Assembly: GCA_017307285.1 (NCBI GenBank)
Contig: JAFKFI010000069.1
Span: 1 to 64,000, forward strand
Length of the DNA stretch: 64,000 nucleotides
Source of the DNA: Alphaproteobacteria bacterium
GTDB lineage: Bacteria > Pseudomonadota > Alphaproteobacteria > Acetobacterales > Acetobacteraceae
Reading direction: 5' to 3'
Below the pieces are notes generated by a model. The model saw nothing but the letters and a program-made list of their open reading frames with translations. It did no database searches and was not told the origin of the DNA. The stretch's first letter is position 1. Each line of letters opens with the position of its first letter. The position numbers and the translations under genes were made by a program. This document shows, piece by piece, positions 51,990-63,914 of this stretch.

Positions 51990-52547
51990 ATGGTGCGAGG
52001 CGCGCTTTCGGGGTTATCCCGCCGGGGGTTGCTGATGGGCGCGGCGGCGGGTGCGTTGGGTGGTTGCGGCTTCCACCCGCTATATCAGCGCGCCAGCTCA
52101 GGTGGACTGGGAACGACGTCACGCGAGCTGGCGGCGGTCTCGGTGGATATCATTCCCGATCGCCCTGGCCAGCTTCTGCGCCAGGCGTTGCAGGAGCGGC
52201 TTGAAGGGTCGGGCAGCGGTGTCGCGAGGCGCTATTCCCTTGCGGTGGATTTCGGCATCTCCGGCGAAGGCATCGCGATCCGACAAGACAACTCCGTCAC
52301 ACGAATCCGTATGATCGGCCGAGCGGAATGGACGCTACGCGCCCAGGATCCCGCGCGTACAGTGCTGACCCGCGACATCGCCAGGGCAGTCGATGGGGTC
52401 AACATCTTCAACGAGCAGTTCTTCGCCTCCGATCTCGAGACGGAAGTCGTGCAGAAGCGGATCGCCGAGCGATTGGCGGATCAGATGGTCATGCAGCTGG
52501 CGAGCTACTTCAACCGTCGCGCCGACCAAGTCACCGCCTCGGGCTAG
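51990..52547 (+). CDS. lptE: LPS-assembly lipoprotein LptE
   Basis: This 185-residue outer-membrane lipoprotein assists LptD in inserting lipopolysaccharide. The leader RRGLLMGAAAGALGGCGFHPLY has a twin-arginine-like start and an LGGC lipobox, followed by the GFHPLY motif typical of LptE. The ATG at 51990 is one base after the leuS stop. A longer TTG frame would add five residues. This leuS-lptE-holA order is widespread in proteobacteria. Confidence 0.9.
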   Translation: MVRGALSGLSRRGLLMGAAAGALGGCGFHPLYQRASSGGLGTTSRELAAVSVDIIPDRPGQLLRQALQERLEGSGSGVARRYSLAVDFGISGEGIAIRQDNSVTRIRMIGRAEWTLRAQDPARTVLTRDIARAVDGVNIFNEQFFASDLETEVVQKRIAERLADQMVMQLASYFNRRADQVTASG

Positions 52548-52553
52548 CACGTA

Positions 52554-53588
52554 ATGCGGATGGAGGCACGCCGCGTCGCCGGCTTCCTGCGGGATCCCGG
52601 GTCGTGCCGTGTGGTGCTGCTTTTCGGCGAGGACAGTGGGCTGATCCGCGAGCGAGCGAACGGATTGGTACGACTGGTGGCCGGGTCGCTGGACGACCCG
52701 TTCCGGGTGGCTGATCTGGACAGGGACGCGGCGGCGCGCCTCGAAGCCGAGGCCGCCACTTTGTCGCTCACCGGCGGCCGTCGCGTGGTGCGGGTGCGCG
52801 ACGTGACGGACGGCGCGTTGACTGCGGTAAGATCCGTGTTGGCTGGTCGCGGCGAAGCGCTCGTGGTCCTGGAGGGACCGGGATTGGCGTCGCGCTCCAA
52901 ATTGCGGACTGCTCTGGAGGCCGCGCCGGATGGTGCGGCGATTGGTTGCTATCCCGAGGACGGCAAGGCGCTGGAAGCTACAGTGCGCGGCGCGCTGTCC
53001 GAGGCGAACGTCGCGATCGAGGATGAGGCGCTCGCTTGGGTTGCGGCACAACTTGGTGGTGATCGGGCGCTCACACGGCAGGAACTCGAGAAGTTGGCAT
53101 TGCACGCGGGAGCTGGAGCTGTGGTTGATCTCGCCGCGGCGATGGCGTGCATCGGCGATGTCGCGGGGCTGTCGCTTGACGACGCGCTGTTCGCAGCGAC
53201 CGAGGGTGACATAGCGGGGCTCGATCGTGCGCTGGAGCTCGCCTTGGCCGGCGGCCAGGCCGCGCCCTCCGCGCTCCGGGCGGGGCTCGGTCATCTGCAA
53301 CGCCTGCACCGGGCGCGTCTCGCAGTCGCTGGCGGTGCTGCGCCCGAGGAGGCGATGCGTGCCGCGCGGCCCCCCGTGTTCTGGCAGCGACAGCCGGCAT
53401 TCACCCGGGCGCTGCGGACCTGGCCGGTGGCCGGATTGGAGGCCGCGCTGGATGGGCTGAACGAAGCAGAGCGCAACTGCCGCCGGACCGGTGCCCCGGT
53501 CGAGACGATTTGCCGCAATGCATTGATGGTGATTGCTCGCCGCGCTGCAGCGGCGCGACGCGGGGGCGGCTCGACTACTCGCGCCTGA
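52554..53588 (+). CDS. holA: DNA polymerase III subunit delta
   Basis: This 344-residue clamp-loader delta subunit opens the sliding clamp. It has the AAA-like front (VVLLFGEDSGLIRERANGL), the expected helical middle (GDRALTRQELEKLALHAG) and a C-terminal collar. The start is ATG at 52554, six bases after lptE. Its 3' end overlaps the convergent parB by 14 bases. Confidence 0.92.
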   Translation: MRMEARRVAGFLRDPGSCRVVLLFGEDSGLIRERANGLVRLVAGSLDDPFRVADLDRDAAARLEAEAATLSLTGGRRVVRVRDVTDGALTAVRSVLAGRGEALVVLEGPGLASRSKLRTALEAAPDGAAIGCYPEDGKALEATVRGALSEANVAIEDEALAWVAAQLGGDRALTRQELEKLALHAGAGAVVDLAAAMACIGDVAGLSLDDALFAATEGDIAGLDRALELALAGGQAAPSALRAGLGHLQRLHRARLAVAGGAAPEEAMRAARPPVFWQRQPAFTRALRTWPVAGLEAALDGLNEAERNCRRTGAPVETICRNALMVIARRAAAARRGGGSTTRA

Positions 53589-54438
53589 GCAGCTCGATTA
53601 TGCCGTCGAGCTGGTCGAGCGAGCGATAGCGGATGCGCAAAGTGCCTCCTTTGCCGTCAAACGAGATCTGCACTCGAAGCCCCAAGCGGTCCGCGAGGTC
53701 TTGCTCCAGTGCGCGAGTTGCGCCATCGGCCGGGCTTTGCACCGCGGGTATGGCGGCGGTCTCCGGCCGAGCTGCAAGCGCCTCGGTCTGCCGGACATTG
53801 AGCCCACGCGCTATGACTGCGAGCGCTGCCTTCTCCGGTTCGGGATGGCTTAGCAGCGCCCGCGCATGGCCGGCAGACAGCGCTCCGTTGCGCACCTCCG
53901 CCTTCACCGTATCCGGAAGGTTGAGCAGGCGGAGCGTGTTCGCGATGTGGCTACGCGATTTCCCAACGGTCTGGGCCAGGCTGTCCTGTGTCATGCCGAA
54001 CTCACGCATCAGCCGGGAAAAGCCCTCCGCCTCTTCGATCGGATCGAGGTCCTGCCGCTGCAGATTTTCAACCAGAGAGGCGGCCATTGCTTCGGCGTCA
54101 GCGAGGCTGCGGACCAGCACTGGGACCTCATGCAGCCCGGCCGCCTGGGCGGCCCGCCAGCGCCGCTCGCCGGCAATGATCTGATAGCGCCCCAGCCCGT
54201 CGGGGTGCGGCCGCGCGAGCAGCGGCTGCAGGACACCGCGGACTCGGATCGATTCTGCCAGTTCGTCGAGTAAAGTCGGATCCATCCTTGCACGAGGCTG
54301 AAACGGGCCGGGTTCAAGCAACTCGACCGGCACCGGCTGAATGCCGTCGCGCGCCTGCATGGCTTCGGCAGACGCGGTCTCACCTAGGAGAGCCGCCAAG
54401 CCTCGGCCAAGGCGCGGGCCTGAATCCCGCGCGCTCAT
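53575..54438 (-). CDS. parB: Chromosome partitioning protein ParB
   Basis: This 287-residue CTP-dependent DNA-sliding clamp loads at parS. The front LGRGLAALLGE is typical. GERRWRAAQAAG is the CTP-binding box. ENLQRQDLDPIEEAEGF and the HTH (TQDSLAQTVGKSRSHIANTL) bind parS. The C-terminal dimer domain ends at the stop. The ATG overlaps the parA stop (ATGA), so it is translationally coupled. Confidence 0.96.
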   Translation of the reverse strand: MSARDSGPRLGRGLAALLGETASAEAMQARDGIQPVPVELLEPGPFQPRARMDPTLLDELAESIRVRGVLQPLLARPHPDGLGRYQIIAGERRWRAAQAAGLHEVPVLVRSLADAEAMAASLVENLQRQDLDPIEEAEGFSRLMREFGMTQDSLAQTVGKSRSHIANTLRLLNLPDTVKAEVRNGALSAGHARALLSHPEPEKAALAVIARGLNVRQTEALAARPETAAIPAVQSPADGATRALEQDLADRLGLRVQISFDGKGGTLRIRYRSLDQLDGIIELLRRE

Positions 54439-55283
54439 GCCTTGGCGCCTCCTCGGCCTCGCTCTCGCTCGAGCAGTTCATGGGCAAGACGGATGTAGGC
54501 CTGCGCACCGGGCGAACGCGAGTCGTAAAGCAGCACCGGCTTGCCGTGGCTCGGAGCCTCAGAGATGCGGATGTTCCGAGGGATCACCGTATCGTATACC
54601 CGATCACCAAAGAAGCCACGCGCGTCGGCTGCCACCAGCTCCGATAGATTGTTGCGTCGGTCGTGCATCGTGAGAACGATTCCTTGCAGTCGCAGCCCCG
54701 GATTGAGTCCGCGTCGCACAAGGTCGACAGTGCGGACCAGCTGAGTGATTCCTTCCAGGGCGAAGAATTCGCATTGCAAGGGCACCACCACCCCCTCTGC
54801 AGCCACCAAAGCGTTCAGCGTAAGCAGGCCGAGGCTGGGTGGACAATCGATCAGAATCAGCCGGTAGGATCCGCCGGGCGGGCGAAGTCTCGCGAGGGCA
54901 TCGCGAAGCCGAAATTCCCGGCGTTCGAGTGCCACCAGTTCGATTTCGGCACCGGTAAGATCGGGCTCGGCGGGGACAAGGCTGAGGCCGGGAATGCCGG
55001 TATCATGGATGGCCTCTGGCGGGGTCCGGCTCCCCATCAATAACTCATAGCTACCCGCTTCCCGATCCTTGCCGGCGAAACCGAGACCGGTGGAAGCGTT
55101 CCCTTGCGGGTCGAGGTCGATGAGCAGCACGGACCAACCGGTCGCCGCGAGCGCGGCGGCCAGGTTGATCGCCGTCGTGGTTTTGCCGACACCGCCCTTC
55201 TGGTTAGCCACTGCGAGGATCCTGGTCCTGGACAGACCGACCGGTGCCGCGTCAGCCTGCGCCTCGTTTTGGGGCTCCGGCAC
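54435..55283 (-). CDS. parA: Chromosome partitioning ATPase ParA
   Basis: This 282-residue deviant Walker-type ATPase drives origin segregation. Walker A is KGGVGKTTT, Walker A' is LLIDLDPQGNASTGLG, and Walker B is LILIDCPPSLG. The start is GTG at 55283, within the 3' end of rsmG (32-base overlap). It lies directly ahead of parB. Confidence 0.96.
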   Translation of the reverse strand: MPEPQNEAQADAAPVGLSRTRILAVANQKGGVGKTTTAINLAAALAATGWSVLLIDLDPQGNASTGLGFAGKDREAGSYELLMGSRTPPEAIHDTGIPGLSLVPAEPDLTGAEIELVALERREFRLRDALARLRPPGGSYRLILIDCPPSLGLLTLNALVAAEGVVVPLQCEFFALEGITQLVRTVDLVRRGLNPGLRLQGIVLTMHDRRNNLSELVAADARGFFGDRVYDTVIPRNIRISEAPSHGKPVLLYDSRSPGAQAYIRLAHELLERERGRGGAKA

Positions 55284-55923
55284 GATGGATCTCGCTGAGC
55301 ATGAGGATGGTCGCCTCGGGGGCGGTGCGGCTTGGGATCCGCCGCACTTGCATGTGCCACTCCGCGAGGGCTCTCGTCAATTCGTCCTCGGCATTTCGAC
55401 CCTTTTGGGCCAGCAGCATGCCACCCTCTTGAAGGAGCGGACTTGCCACGTGGACCAGTTTTAGCAGGGGCGCAAAAGCGCGTGCCGTAACCACAGGAGC
55501 AGGGTTGATCCGGGCTCGTTCTGCCCGAACGGCGTGGATGCGGACAGGGGCTCCAGTTGCACGAACGGCCTCGGCGAGGAACGCTGCCTTTCGATGATCG
55601 GCTTCCACCAGTTCAAAGTGCACGCCAGTGATCAGCGAGAGAACCAAGCCTGGAAAGCCAGCGCCAGTCCCCAGATCGATAGCCCGGGTGGCCTGAGGCG
55701 TGAGCAGCGGCGCTAGTTGAGCCGCGTCGGCAATATGGCGGGTCCAGATATCCCGTTCATCGGCTTGGGCTATGAGATTGACGGTCCGGTTCCAGCGCAG
55801 GAGGAGATCGGAATAGCATTCCAGCCGAACCAGCGTTTCACGTGGAACATGAACCCCAACGAGAGCCAGTGTTTCACGTGAAACATCACTTGGCACGGAC
55901 GGTCTGTGCCTTGCTGCGAACAT
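55252..55923 (-). CDS. rsmG: 16S rRNA (guanine-527-N7)-methyltransferase
   Basis: This 223-residue S-adenosylmethionine-dependent enzyme methylates G527 in 16S rRNA. The SAM-binding motif is [11 protein letters not shown]. Near the N-terminus, DVSRETL and HVPRETL are encoded by two parS sites, so the coding sequence there is shared with a segregation site. The gene begins inside mnmG (38-base overlap). Confidence 0.94.
   Translation of the reverse strand: MFAARHRPSVPSDVSRETLALVGVHVPRETLVRLECYSDLLLRWNRTVNLIAQADERDIWTRHIADAAQLAPLLTPQATRAIDLGTGAGFPGLVLSLITGVHFELVEADHRKAAFLAEAVRATGAPVRIHAVRAERARINPAPVVTARAFAPLLKLVHVASPLLQEGGMLLAQKGRNAEDELTRALAEWHMQVRRIPSRTAPEATILMLSEIHRAGAPKRGAG
55834..55849. 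other. parS-like site (second copy)
   Basis: CGTTTCACGTGGAACA differs from the perfect site by two positions but keeps the CACGTG core. It lies 36 bases from the other copy, inside rsmG, and encodes VPRET. Confidence 0.75.
55870..55885. other. parS centromere site
   Basis: TGTTTCACGTGAAACA is a perfect 16-base palindrome and matches the known chromosomal parS consensus. It lies within the start of rsmG, immediately before the mnmG stop. ParB from the downstream gene should load here. Confidence 0.93.
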
Positions 55924-57712
55924 GTGCCAGAAGTGCGGCCAGCCCCGCAGGCGTCATTCCCTGGAGCCGGGAGGCAGCTCCAAGTGAGGCAGGCCGCTGC
56001 CGAGCAAGTTTGTCTCGCAACTCGCTTGTCAATCCGCCTACCATTGCGAAGTTAACATCGCCCAACAGCAACCCTTCCTCCCGCCGGAAAGCTCGGATAT
56101 CAGCCTCCTGGCGCCGCAGGTACCCGACATAGCGCGCCTCGGTCTCGATGTGGTTCCGTACCCGTGGGGCCAGCGCGGCGAGCCAGGGAAATTGATGCCA
56201 GTGCTGCCCATCATCGATCGCCACCACCTCCATCAGAGAGCGCCGCCTTCCGTCTGGCCCCTGTGCGATTGCGGCTCGCGCCCGTTCCAGAGCCTCGCGC
56301 ACCTCTTTCTCATACGCCAGGAACCGCGCGGCCCGAGATGCGCCGACGCACCCCCATTCCAAGCCGGTCCGCGTCAAGCGGAGATCGGCGTTATCTGCCC
56401 GCAAGCTAAGCCGGAACTCCGAGCGAGAGGTAAACATCCGATACGGCTCGCCCACCCCTTGGTTTACCAGATCGTCTACCAGCACACCAATGTACCCATC
56501 CGCCCGACCCAGCCCCACCATACTCCCACCACCCGCGAACCGCGCGGCGTTGACCCCGGCTAGGATGCCCTGGGCGGCGGCCTCCTCGTAACCCGTCGTG
56601 CCGTTGATTTGACCAGCCAAAAACAATCCCGGCAGTCGACGCAATGCGAGTGAAGGGTCCAGGGCCCGCGGATCGACAAAATCGTACTCCACCGCATAGC
56701 CCGGCCGAATGATGCGAGCGCTTTCCAGCCCGGGGATGGTCTGTAGCATCGCGACCTGCACGTCCTCGGGCAAGCTGGTGGAGATGCCATTGGGATAAAC
56801 GGTGTCGTCCGCCAACCCTTCAGGCTCCAAAAAGATAGTGTGACGCTCGCGATTGGCGAAACGCACCAGCTTGTCCTCGATCGACGGGCAATAGCGCGGG
56901 CCGGGGCCGGAGATTGCGCCGCCATACACGGCTGAGCGATGCAAGTTCGCACGGATCAGCGCGTGGGTAGCCGGGGTCGTCGCAGTCATGCGGCAGGCGA
57001 TTTGCGGGTTGTCGATCCGCTCCGTCATTGTGCTGAACGGTTCCGGCTCGGCGTCTCCGTGATCCACCTCGAGCCCTCCCCAATCGATGCTGTTTCGGTC
57101 CAATCGCGGCGGCGTGCCGGTCTTTAGCCTGCCCAGCGGCAGATCGAGTCTGGCCAAGGTCCGCGCCAGACCAATCGATGGAGCCTCGCCGACGCGACCG
57201 GCCGGCATCTGCCAATCGCCGACATGGATAACCCCCCTTAGGAAGGTCCCAGCAGTCAGGACCGCCGCCCCGCAGGCGATTCGCCCGCCATCCGCGCACA
57301 GCACCGCCGCCAGATGCCCGGCGCGGTCCACCTCAAGATCCTCGACGGCGCCAGCGCGCATTTCCAACCCGTCGGTCGCTGCCAGCAAGCCCTGGATCCC
57401 TCGACGATAAAGCGAGCGGTCGGCCTGCGCCCGCGGGCCACGCACCGCCGGGCCCTTGCTGCGATTGAGCACCTTGAAATGGATCCCGGCCAAATCGGCG
57501 GCCCGGCCCATCAGCCCGTCCAGCGCGTCGATCTCGCGTACCAGATGACCCTTGCCGATGCCACCGATCGCCGGATTGCAGGACATTTCGCCGATTGTCT
57601 CGAGTCGATGGGTGAGCAGCAGCGTCCGGGCCCCCATCCTCGCCGCCGCAGCGGCCGCTTCGCAGCCAGCGTGCCCGCCGCCAATGACCACCACATCGTA
57701 TTGGGAACCCAT
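55886..57712 (-). CDS. mnmG: tRNA U34 carboxymethylaminomethyl modification enzyme MnmG
   Basis: This 608-residue FAD protein, with MnmE, modifies wobble U34. The FAD motif [14 protein letters not shown] begins at residue 7, [16 protein letters not shown] follows, and the C-terminal helical domain is complete. The start at 57712 follows GTAGGTGG. It is co-directional with mnmE 31 bases upstream and overlaps rsmG. Confidence 0.96.
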   Translation of the reverse strand: MGSQYDVVVIGGGHAGCEAAAAAARMGARTLLLTHRLETIGEMSCNPAIGGIGKGHLVREIDALDGLMGRAADLAGIHFKVLNRSKGPAVRGPRAQADRSLYRRGIQGLLAATDGLEMRAGAVEDLEVDRAGHLAAVLCADGGRIACGAAVLTAGTFLRGVIHVGDWQMPAGRVGEAPSIGLARTLARLDLPLGRLKTGTPPRLDRNSIDWGGLEVDHGDAEPEPFSTMTERIDNPQIACRMTATTPATHALIRANLHRSAVYGGAISGPGPRYCPSIEDKLVRFANRERHTIFLEPEGLADDTVYPNGISTSLPEDVQVAMLQTIPGLESARIIRPGYAVEYDFVDPRALDPSLALRRLPGLFLAGQINGTTGYEEAAAQGILAGVNAARFAGGGSMVGLGRADGYIGVLVDDLVNQGVGEPYRMFTSRSEFRLSLRADNADLRLTRTGLEWGCVGASRAARFLAYEKEVREALERARAAIAQGPDGRRRSLMEVVAIDDGQHWHQFPWLAALAPRVRNHIETEARYVGYLRRQEADIRAFRREEGLLLGDVNFAMVGGLTSELRDKLARQRPASLGAASRLQGMTPAGLAALLAHVRSKAQTVRAK

Positions 57713-57743
57713 CCACCTACCCCGGTAGCTAAAACTGGACCGA

Positions 57744-59051
57744 TTACTTACCAATGCAGAACTGGGCAAAGATCGTGTCTAGTATATCTTCGACACCGAC
57801 TTCTCCTGTCACCCGCCCCAGTGCGCGCACCGCCAGCCGCAGATCCTCAGCCCGCAACTCGGGCCAGGCCGCCTGTCGCGCCCCGGCCAGTCGCTTCGCC
57901 GCCTCGGACAGAGCCGCCCGATGACGCGCTCGGGTGAGTGGCGGCGGTCCGGCGACGTCCGTTAAAGCCCGAGCCTCGGCGGTCAAGGACGCAAGGAGCC
58001 GGTCGAGCCCGGCTCCAGTCGCTGCACTAACCGCCAGCACGCCCTCCGGTGCACAGCCGCCCAGATCTGCCTTGTTGAAGACGACCACCTCACGAGTGCA
58101 ACCCCAATTCAGCGGGTCGTCGATCCCTTGGCTAACATCATACACTGAAACGACCAGATCAGCGGAAGCCGCCCTCGCGAGCGCGCGTCGGACCCCCTCA
58201 GCTTCAATCAGATCGCCACTCTCCCGCAGCCCGGCCGTATCCACCAGGGTTACCGGCACGCCGCCAAGTTCCACCCTGGTCTCCAGGGCATCCCGGGTCG
58301 TGCCGGGCAGCGCCGAGACGATCGCCACCTCGCGTCCGGCAAGCGCGTTCACCAGTGTCGACTTGCCAACATTCGGGGGCCCGATCACCGCGAAGACCAG
58401 TCCCTCCCGCAGCCGCTCGCCGCGTCGTCCATCGTCGAGGTGCCGTTCGATCGCCCGTTGCAAGGCCGCCAGCTCAGCAAGCATCGCCGCCTCGGTATCG
58501 GGAGGCAGATCTTCGTCGGGGAAGTCAATCAGCGCCTCTTGCTCGGCGAGCATCAGCCGCAACCGCACCGCCCAGCCACGGTACAAATCGCCCAACGCAC
58601 CATCGAGTTGGCGCAATGCCTGACGCCGCTGCTCCGCTGTCTCGGCAGCCACCAGATCGCCGATCGCCTCCGCCTCAACCAGGTCCATCCGCCCGTTGAG
58701 AAAGGCTCGCCGAGTGAACTCCCCGGGCTCCGCCGGCCTCGCACCCAGTTGCACAAGCGCATCCGCCACGCCGGTCACCACCGCCCGGCCAGCATGCAGG
58801 TGCAACTCCGCCGAATCCTCGCCCGAATAGCTGCCCGGGCCCGGCAGCCACAACACCATCGCTTGGTCGAGCACCTCGCCCGCCCGGTCGCGCAACCGCC
58901 GCAGCGACGCCCGGCGTGGCTCCGGGCGCCCGCCGCACAGGGCGTCAAGCAATTCCCCGCTCGCCGGCCCGCTGATCCGCATGACTGCAATCGCCGCCCG
59001 CCCCACCCCGGAGGCCACGGCGAAGACCGTGTCGGTCTCCCGCGGAATCAC
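57744..59051 (-). CDS. mnmE: tRNA modification GTPase MnmE
   Basis: This 435-residue GTPase is the partner of MnmG in U34 modification. It has the TrmE-N domain at the front, GPPNVGKST (G1), ALPGTTRD (G2), DTAG (G3), FNKAD (G4) and the C-terminal FCIGK with the active cysteine C432. The start GTG at 59051 overlaps the stop of the upstream ferredoxin as GTGA. The longer frame runs into that gene. Confidence 0.95.
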   Translation of the reverse strand: MIPRETDTVFAVASGVGRAAIAVMRISGPASGELLDALCGGRPEPRRASLRRLRDRAGEVLDQAMVLWLPGPGSYSGEDSAELHLHAGRAVVTGVADALVQLGARPAEPGEFTRRAFLNGRMDLVEAEAIGDLVAAETAEQRRQALRQLDGALGDLYRGWAVRLRLMLAEQEALIDFPDEDLPPDTEAAMLAELAALQRAIERHLDDGRRGERLREGLVFAVIGPPNVGKSTLVNALAGREVAIVSALPGTTRDALETRVELGGVPVTLVDTAGLRESGDLIEAEGVRRALARAASADLVVSVYDVSQGIDDPLNWGCTREVVVFNKADLGGCAPEGVLAVSAATGAGLDRLLASLTAEARALTDVAGPPPLTRARHRAALSEAAKRLAGARQAAWPELRAEDLRLAVRALGRVTGEVGVEDILDTIFAQFCIGK

Positions 59052-59323
59052 TCGGCGGCGGCGGTCTCGGGTGGGTACCACACGCCCTCGGGATAGATCA
59101 CCACGCAGGGGCCGAGCTCGCAGCGGTCCAGGCAACCGGCCATGTTCACTCGCACACCAGGCAAGCCGAGCTCCTTGGCGCGCACCTTCATGTAATCGCG
59201 CAGCTTCTCGGAGCCCTTGGCGGCGCAGGAGCCCCGCTTGTGTCCGTCCGGCCGCCGATTGCAGCACACGAAGACGTGTGCCTCATAGTATTGCGGCGGA
59301 TCGCCGGCCTGACGGTCGCCCAT
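59048..59323 (-). CDS. Thioredoxin-like [2Fe-2S] ferredoxin
   Basis: This 91-residue Shethna-type ferredoxin, HVFVCCNRRPDGHKRGSC followed by NMAGCLDRCELGP, has the cysteines expected for a thioredoxin-fold 2Fe-2S cluster. It is directly upstream of mnmE and overlaps it by four bases, an arrangement that would couple their translation. Its electron partner is unknown. It is divergent from the YyaL-type gene. Confidence 0.88.
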   Translation of the reverse strand: MGDRQAGDPPQYYEAHVFVCCNRRPDGHKRGSCAAKGSEKLRDYMKVRAKELGLPGVRVNMAGCLDRCELGPCVVIYPEGVWYPPETAAAE

Positions 59324-59418
59324 ACCTATCCTCCGTGTCGTGGGATCGCCGCGCCTCGCAGGACGTACCCACCGCCCCCATCTACCGCCAATGCCCTTTC
59401 ATCGGCAAAGGACGACCA

Positions 59419-61503
<2,085 letters not shown>

Positions 61504-61610
61504 AGGCCTGCCCGGCCAACGGCCGCCGCAATTGGCCGCGTAAGACAGCAAAGGTCGCCGCGATCGCCGAACAGGCGAGTCGTCCGGCATCACACGACTG
61601 AACCGAGCGA

Positions 61611-62261
61611 CTACCCTGGGATGTTCTCCCGAAACGGTCGCAGCTGCCCTTCCAGAGCGCGGCCGAAGGCAGGGCGTGATTCGCACCGCTGGCGGTAGGC
61701 ATCGAGACTCGGGAAGCGCCTAAGCACATCGGAATTGACAAGCTCACGGAGCACCGTGGTCATCATCAGGTCGCCGGCCGTGAATCGGTCCTCCAGATAC
61801 TCCCTATCGTCGAGCCAAGCGGCGAGCCCCGCCAGGCGTCCATCCAGCATGGCCGCGGCCTGCGGGCGGCGTTCCAGGGTCCACGCTTCTCCGGCATGGA
61901 ACACGTCGAGGTGGACCAGATTCTGCACATGCGGCTCGACCGAGTTCAATGCGGCGAGCACCCACGTCGTCACTCGCGCCCGACCCGCCGGGTCCCTCGG
62001 CGCCAGCGCCTCCGACTTATCGGCAATGTGGAGCACGATCGCACCCGACTCGAACATCTCCACTTCGTCGTCACGGTAGGCCGGCACCTGCCCGAAGGGC
62101 TGCCATTCGCGGTAGCTCTCGGACGCTTGCACCTCAGGATCGATTAGCCTCACCTCATAGGGCAGTCCTGCTTCCTCCAACGCCCAGCGCACCCGGAGAT
62201 CACGTACATAGCCTTGCGCGAACGGCGGCACCCAACGGAACGCCGTCACCTGACTATTCAT
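61611..62261 (-). CDS. Glutathione S-transferase family protein
   Basis: This 216-residue GST has FRWVPPFAQGYVRDLRVRWALEE as its thioredoxin-fold front, FGQVPAYRDDEVEMFESGAIVLHIA as the glutathione site, and AGDLMMTTVLRELV in the helical domain. It overlaps the DUF899 gene start-to-stop (ATGA) and is the last gene of the operon read from the window edge. Confidence 0.9.
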   Translation of the reverse strand: MNSQVTAFRWVPPFAQGYVRDLRVRWALEEAGLPYEVRLIDPEVQASESYREWQPFGQVPAYRDDEVEMFESGAIVLHIADKSEALAPRDPAGRARVTTWVLAALNSVEPHVQNLVHLDVFHAGEAWTLERRPQAAAMLDGRLAGLAAWLDDREYLEDRFTAGDLMMTTVLRELVNSDVLRRFPSLDAYRQRCESRPAFGRALEGQLRPFRENIPG

Positions 62262-63064
62262 GCGGTCTTCTCCTCACGGCGCTCCACCGCTGGCTCACAG
62301 CAAGGCTCGATTCTCTCGGGCGCCACGTAGCGTCCCGTGTGATCGACGCGGCCACCATCGTCGTATCGGTCGTGATGTCGCACCCAATCGGTGAGGTTAT
62401 GTCGCGGCCCGGTCTCGTTGCGGCCCTTGGGGGTAAGGTCGAGGAAATTATAGGTGTTGATCAACGACTCGGTGCCTCGCGCATAGGCCGAGTAGGTGTG
62501 GAAGACGTTGCCGTTGGCGTCCCTGAAGAACACGCTTTCACCTGAGAGCTCGTCGCTCACAAAGGGCTGCTCTTCATAGTTGTAGTAGACCCTGCCGCGA
62601 GCCGCGTCCTCCTCGGTGAACGACACGTGGAAATCGAAGTTGAAGTCGCTGCCGTACGAGGAAACCCACTTCACGCCCCAGCCCATGCGCTTCCGGAAGG
62701 CCTCGATTTTGGCAAGCGGCGCACGCGACACCGCCACCAACGTCACGTCGTGGTGCTCGAGATGCGGCAGCGCGCCGTCGAAATGGTCGGTCTGGAACGA
62801 GCAGCCGACACAGCCCTCCTCCCAATCCGGGCCGAGCATGAAGTGCTTGACGATGAGCTGGCTGCGTCCGGCGAATAAATCCTCCAGGGTCTCGCGTCCG
62901 TTCGGCCCGTCGAAGACATACACCTTCTCAATCTTGACCCAGGGCAGCGCGCGACGCTCGGCACTCAGTGCGTCGCGGGCGCGGGTGTGCTCCTTCTCTT
63001 TCGCCAGCAGCGCCTTGCGCGCGGCCAACCACTCGTCGCGTGAGACGACCTTGTGCGCTTCCAT
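62258..63064 (-). CDS. DUF899 family protein (thioredoxin-like fold)
   Basis: This 268-residue protein is of the DUF899 family. The front EAHKVVSRDEWLAARKALL and the segment DLFAGRSQLIVKHFMLGPDW, followed by CVGCSFQTDHF, resemble peroxiredoxin-like proteins. The CVGC pair is candidate redox-active. The biological role is unknown. Overlapping start and stop with the GST gene shows co-translation. Confidence 0.88.
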   Translation of the reverse strand: MEAHKVVSRDEWLAARKALLAKEKEHTRARDALSAERRALPWVKIEKVYVFDGPNGRETLEDLFAGRSQLIVKHFMLGPDWEEGCVGCSFQTDHFDGALPHLEHHDVTLVAVSRAPLAKIEAFRKRMGWGVKWVSSYGSDFNFDFHVSFTEEDAARGRVYYNYEEQPFVSDELSGESVFFRDANGNVFHTYSAYARGTESLINTYNFLDLTPKGRNETGPRHNLTDWVRHHDRYDDGGRVDHTGRYVAPERIEPCCEPAVERREEKTA

Positions 63065-63081
63065 GTCGCTTGTCCTCCCTG

Positions 63082-63459
63082 TCAGGACGCCGGTGTGATG
63101 AGGCCGATCACCGCGCCGAGCGCATCACGCAGTATGGCGATCCGGCCAACGCCAGGGATGTCGAACGGCTCGCGCAAGACCGCCGCGCCCAGTGCGACGG
63201 CTTTGGCGAGCCGCGCGTCGACGTCATCGACCGCGATGTAGGCAAGCCAGTGTTCCGGAACACCCTCGAATTGCGGTCCCTGCATGTTGAAGATACCACC
63301 AGCGGGCTGCTCGCCGGACTTGGCGACCCAGTATGTCCCGCCGCTTTCCATCGGCATCCCCTCGAAGCTCCAGCCGATGGTGTGGGTGTAGAATGTCTTG
63401 GCGCCATCCGCGTCGCGCGTGTTCAACTCGTTCCAATGGAAACTGCCATGTGCCGCCAT
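63082..63459 (-). CDS. VOC family (glyoxalase-like) protein
   Basis: This 125-residue protein resembles the glyoxalase/bleomycin resistance fold (VOC). HGSFHWNELNTRDADGAKTFY opens the domain and GIFNMQGPQFEGVPEHWLAYIAVDDVD holds the second beta-alpha unit. It is small enough for a homodimer. The metal ligands are not clear. It is encoded in the ArsR-AHSA1-VOC-DUF899-GST series. Confidence 0.85.
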   Translation of the reverse strand: MAAHGSFHWNELNTRDADGAKTFYTHTIGWSFEGMPMESGGTYWVAKSGEQPAGGIFNMQGPQFEGVPEHWLAYIAVDDVDARLAKAVALGAAVLREPFDIPGVGRIAILRDALGAVIGLITPAS

Positions 63460-63485
63460 CGTCCGTGCTCCTCTCGGCGCGCTGT

Positions 63486-63914
63486 TCAACCAACATAACG
63501 TTCGAGTTTGTCGAGCGCGCCGCTCCAGCCCCGCTGATGGCTGTCGCGCGTCGGCTCGTCGGCGAACTGCTCGTGCGTCAAAGTCAGGACCGTGCCGTCG
63601 CCGTCTGGGCGGAGCGCGACAGTCACCAGGGACTCGCGCTCCGGCGTGCTGCGCCACGCCCAGGTGAAGACCAACTTCTCGTTGGGCACGATCTCGCGAT
63701 AGATGCCGCTGGCTTCGTGTTCCTCGCCATCGGCTGTGCGCGCGACTTTGACGAAACGGCCACCGACCCGGAGATCCGTCTCGGCGCGGATCGTCTCCGC
63801 GCCCGCCGGTCCCCACCAGCCCATTATCTGCCGCGGGTCGGTCCACGCCGCGAAGATTTTCGCGGGAGAGGCGCGGAGCCGGCGTCGGATGGTGAGGCTG
63901 GGCTTGGCGGACAT
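63486..63914 (-). CDS. SRPBCC domain protein (AHSA1 family)
   Basis: This 142-residue hydrophobic-ligand-binding protein has TIRRRLRASPAKIFAAWTDP and the conserved GGRFVKVAR and VTVALRPDGDGTVLTLTHEQF elements. It is normally paired with an ArsR-type regulator, which is so here. Its start is inside the 3' end of that regulator gene, with 91 shared bases. Confidence 0.9.
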   Translation of the reverse strand: MSAKPSLTIRRRLRASPAKIFAAWTDPRQIMGWWGPAGAETIRAETDLRVGGRFVKVARTADGEEHEASGIYREIVPNEKLVFTWAWRSTPERESLVTVALRPDGDGTVLTLTHEQFADEPTRDSHQRGWSGALDKLERYVG

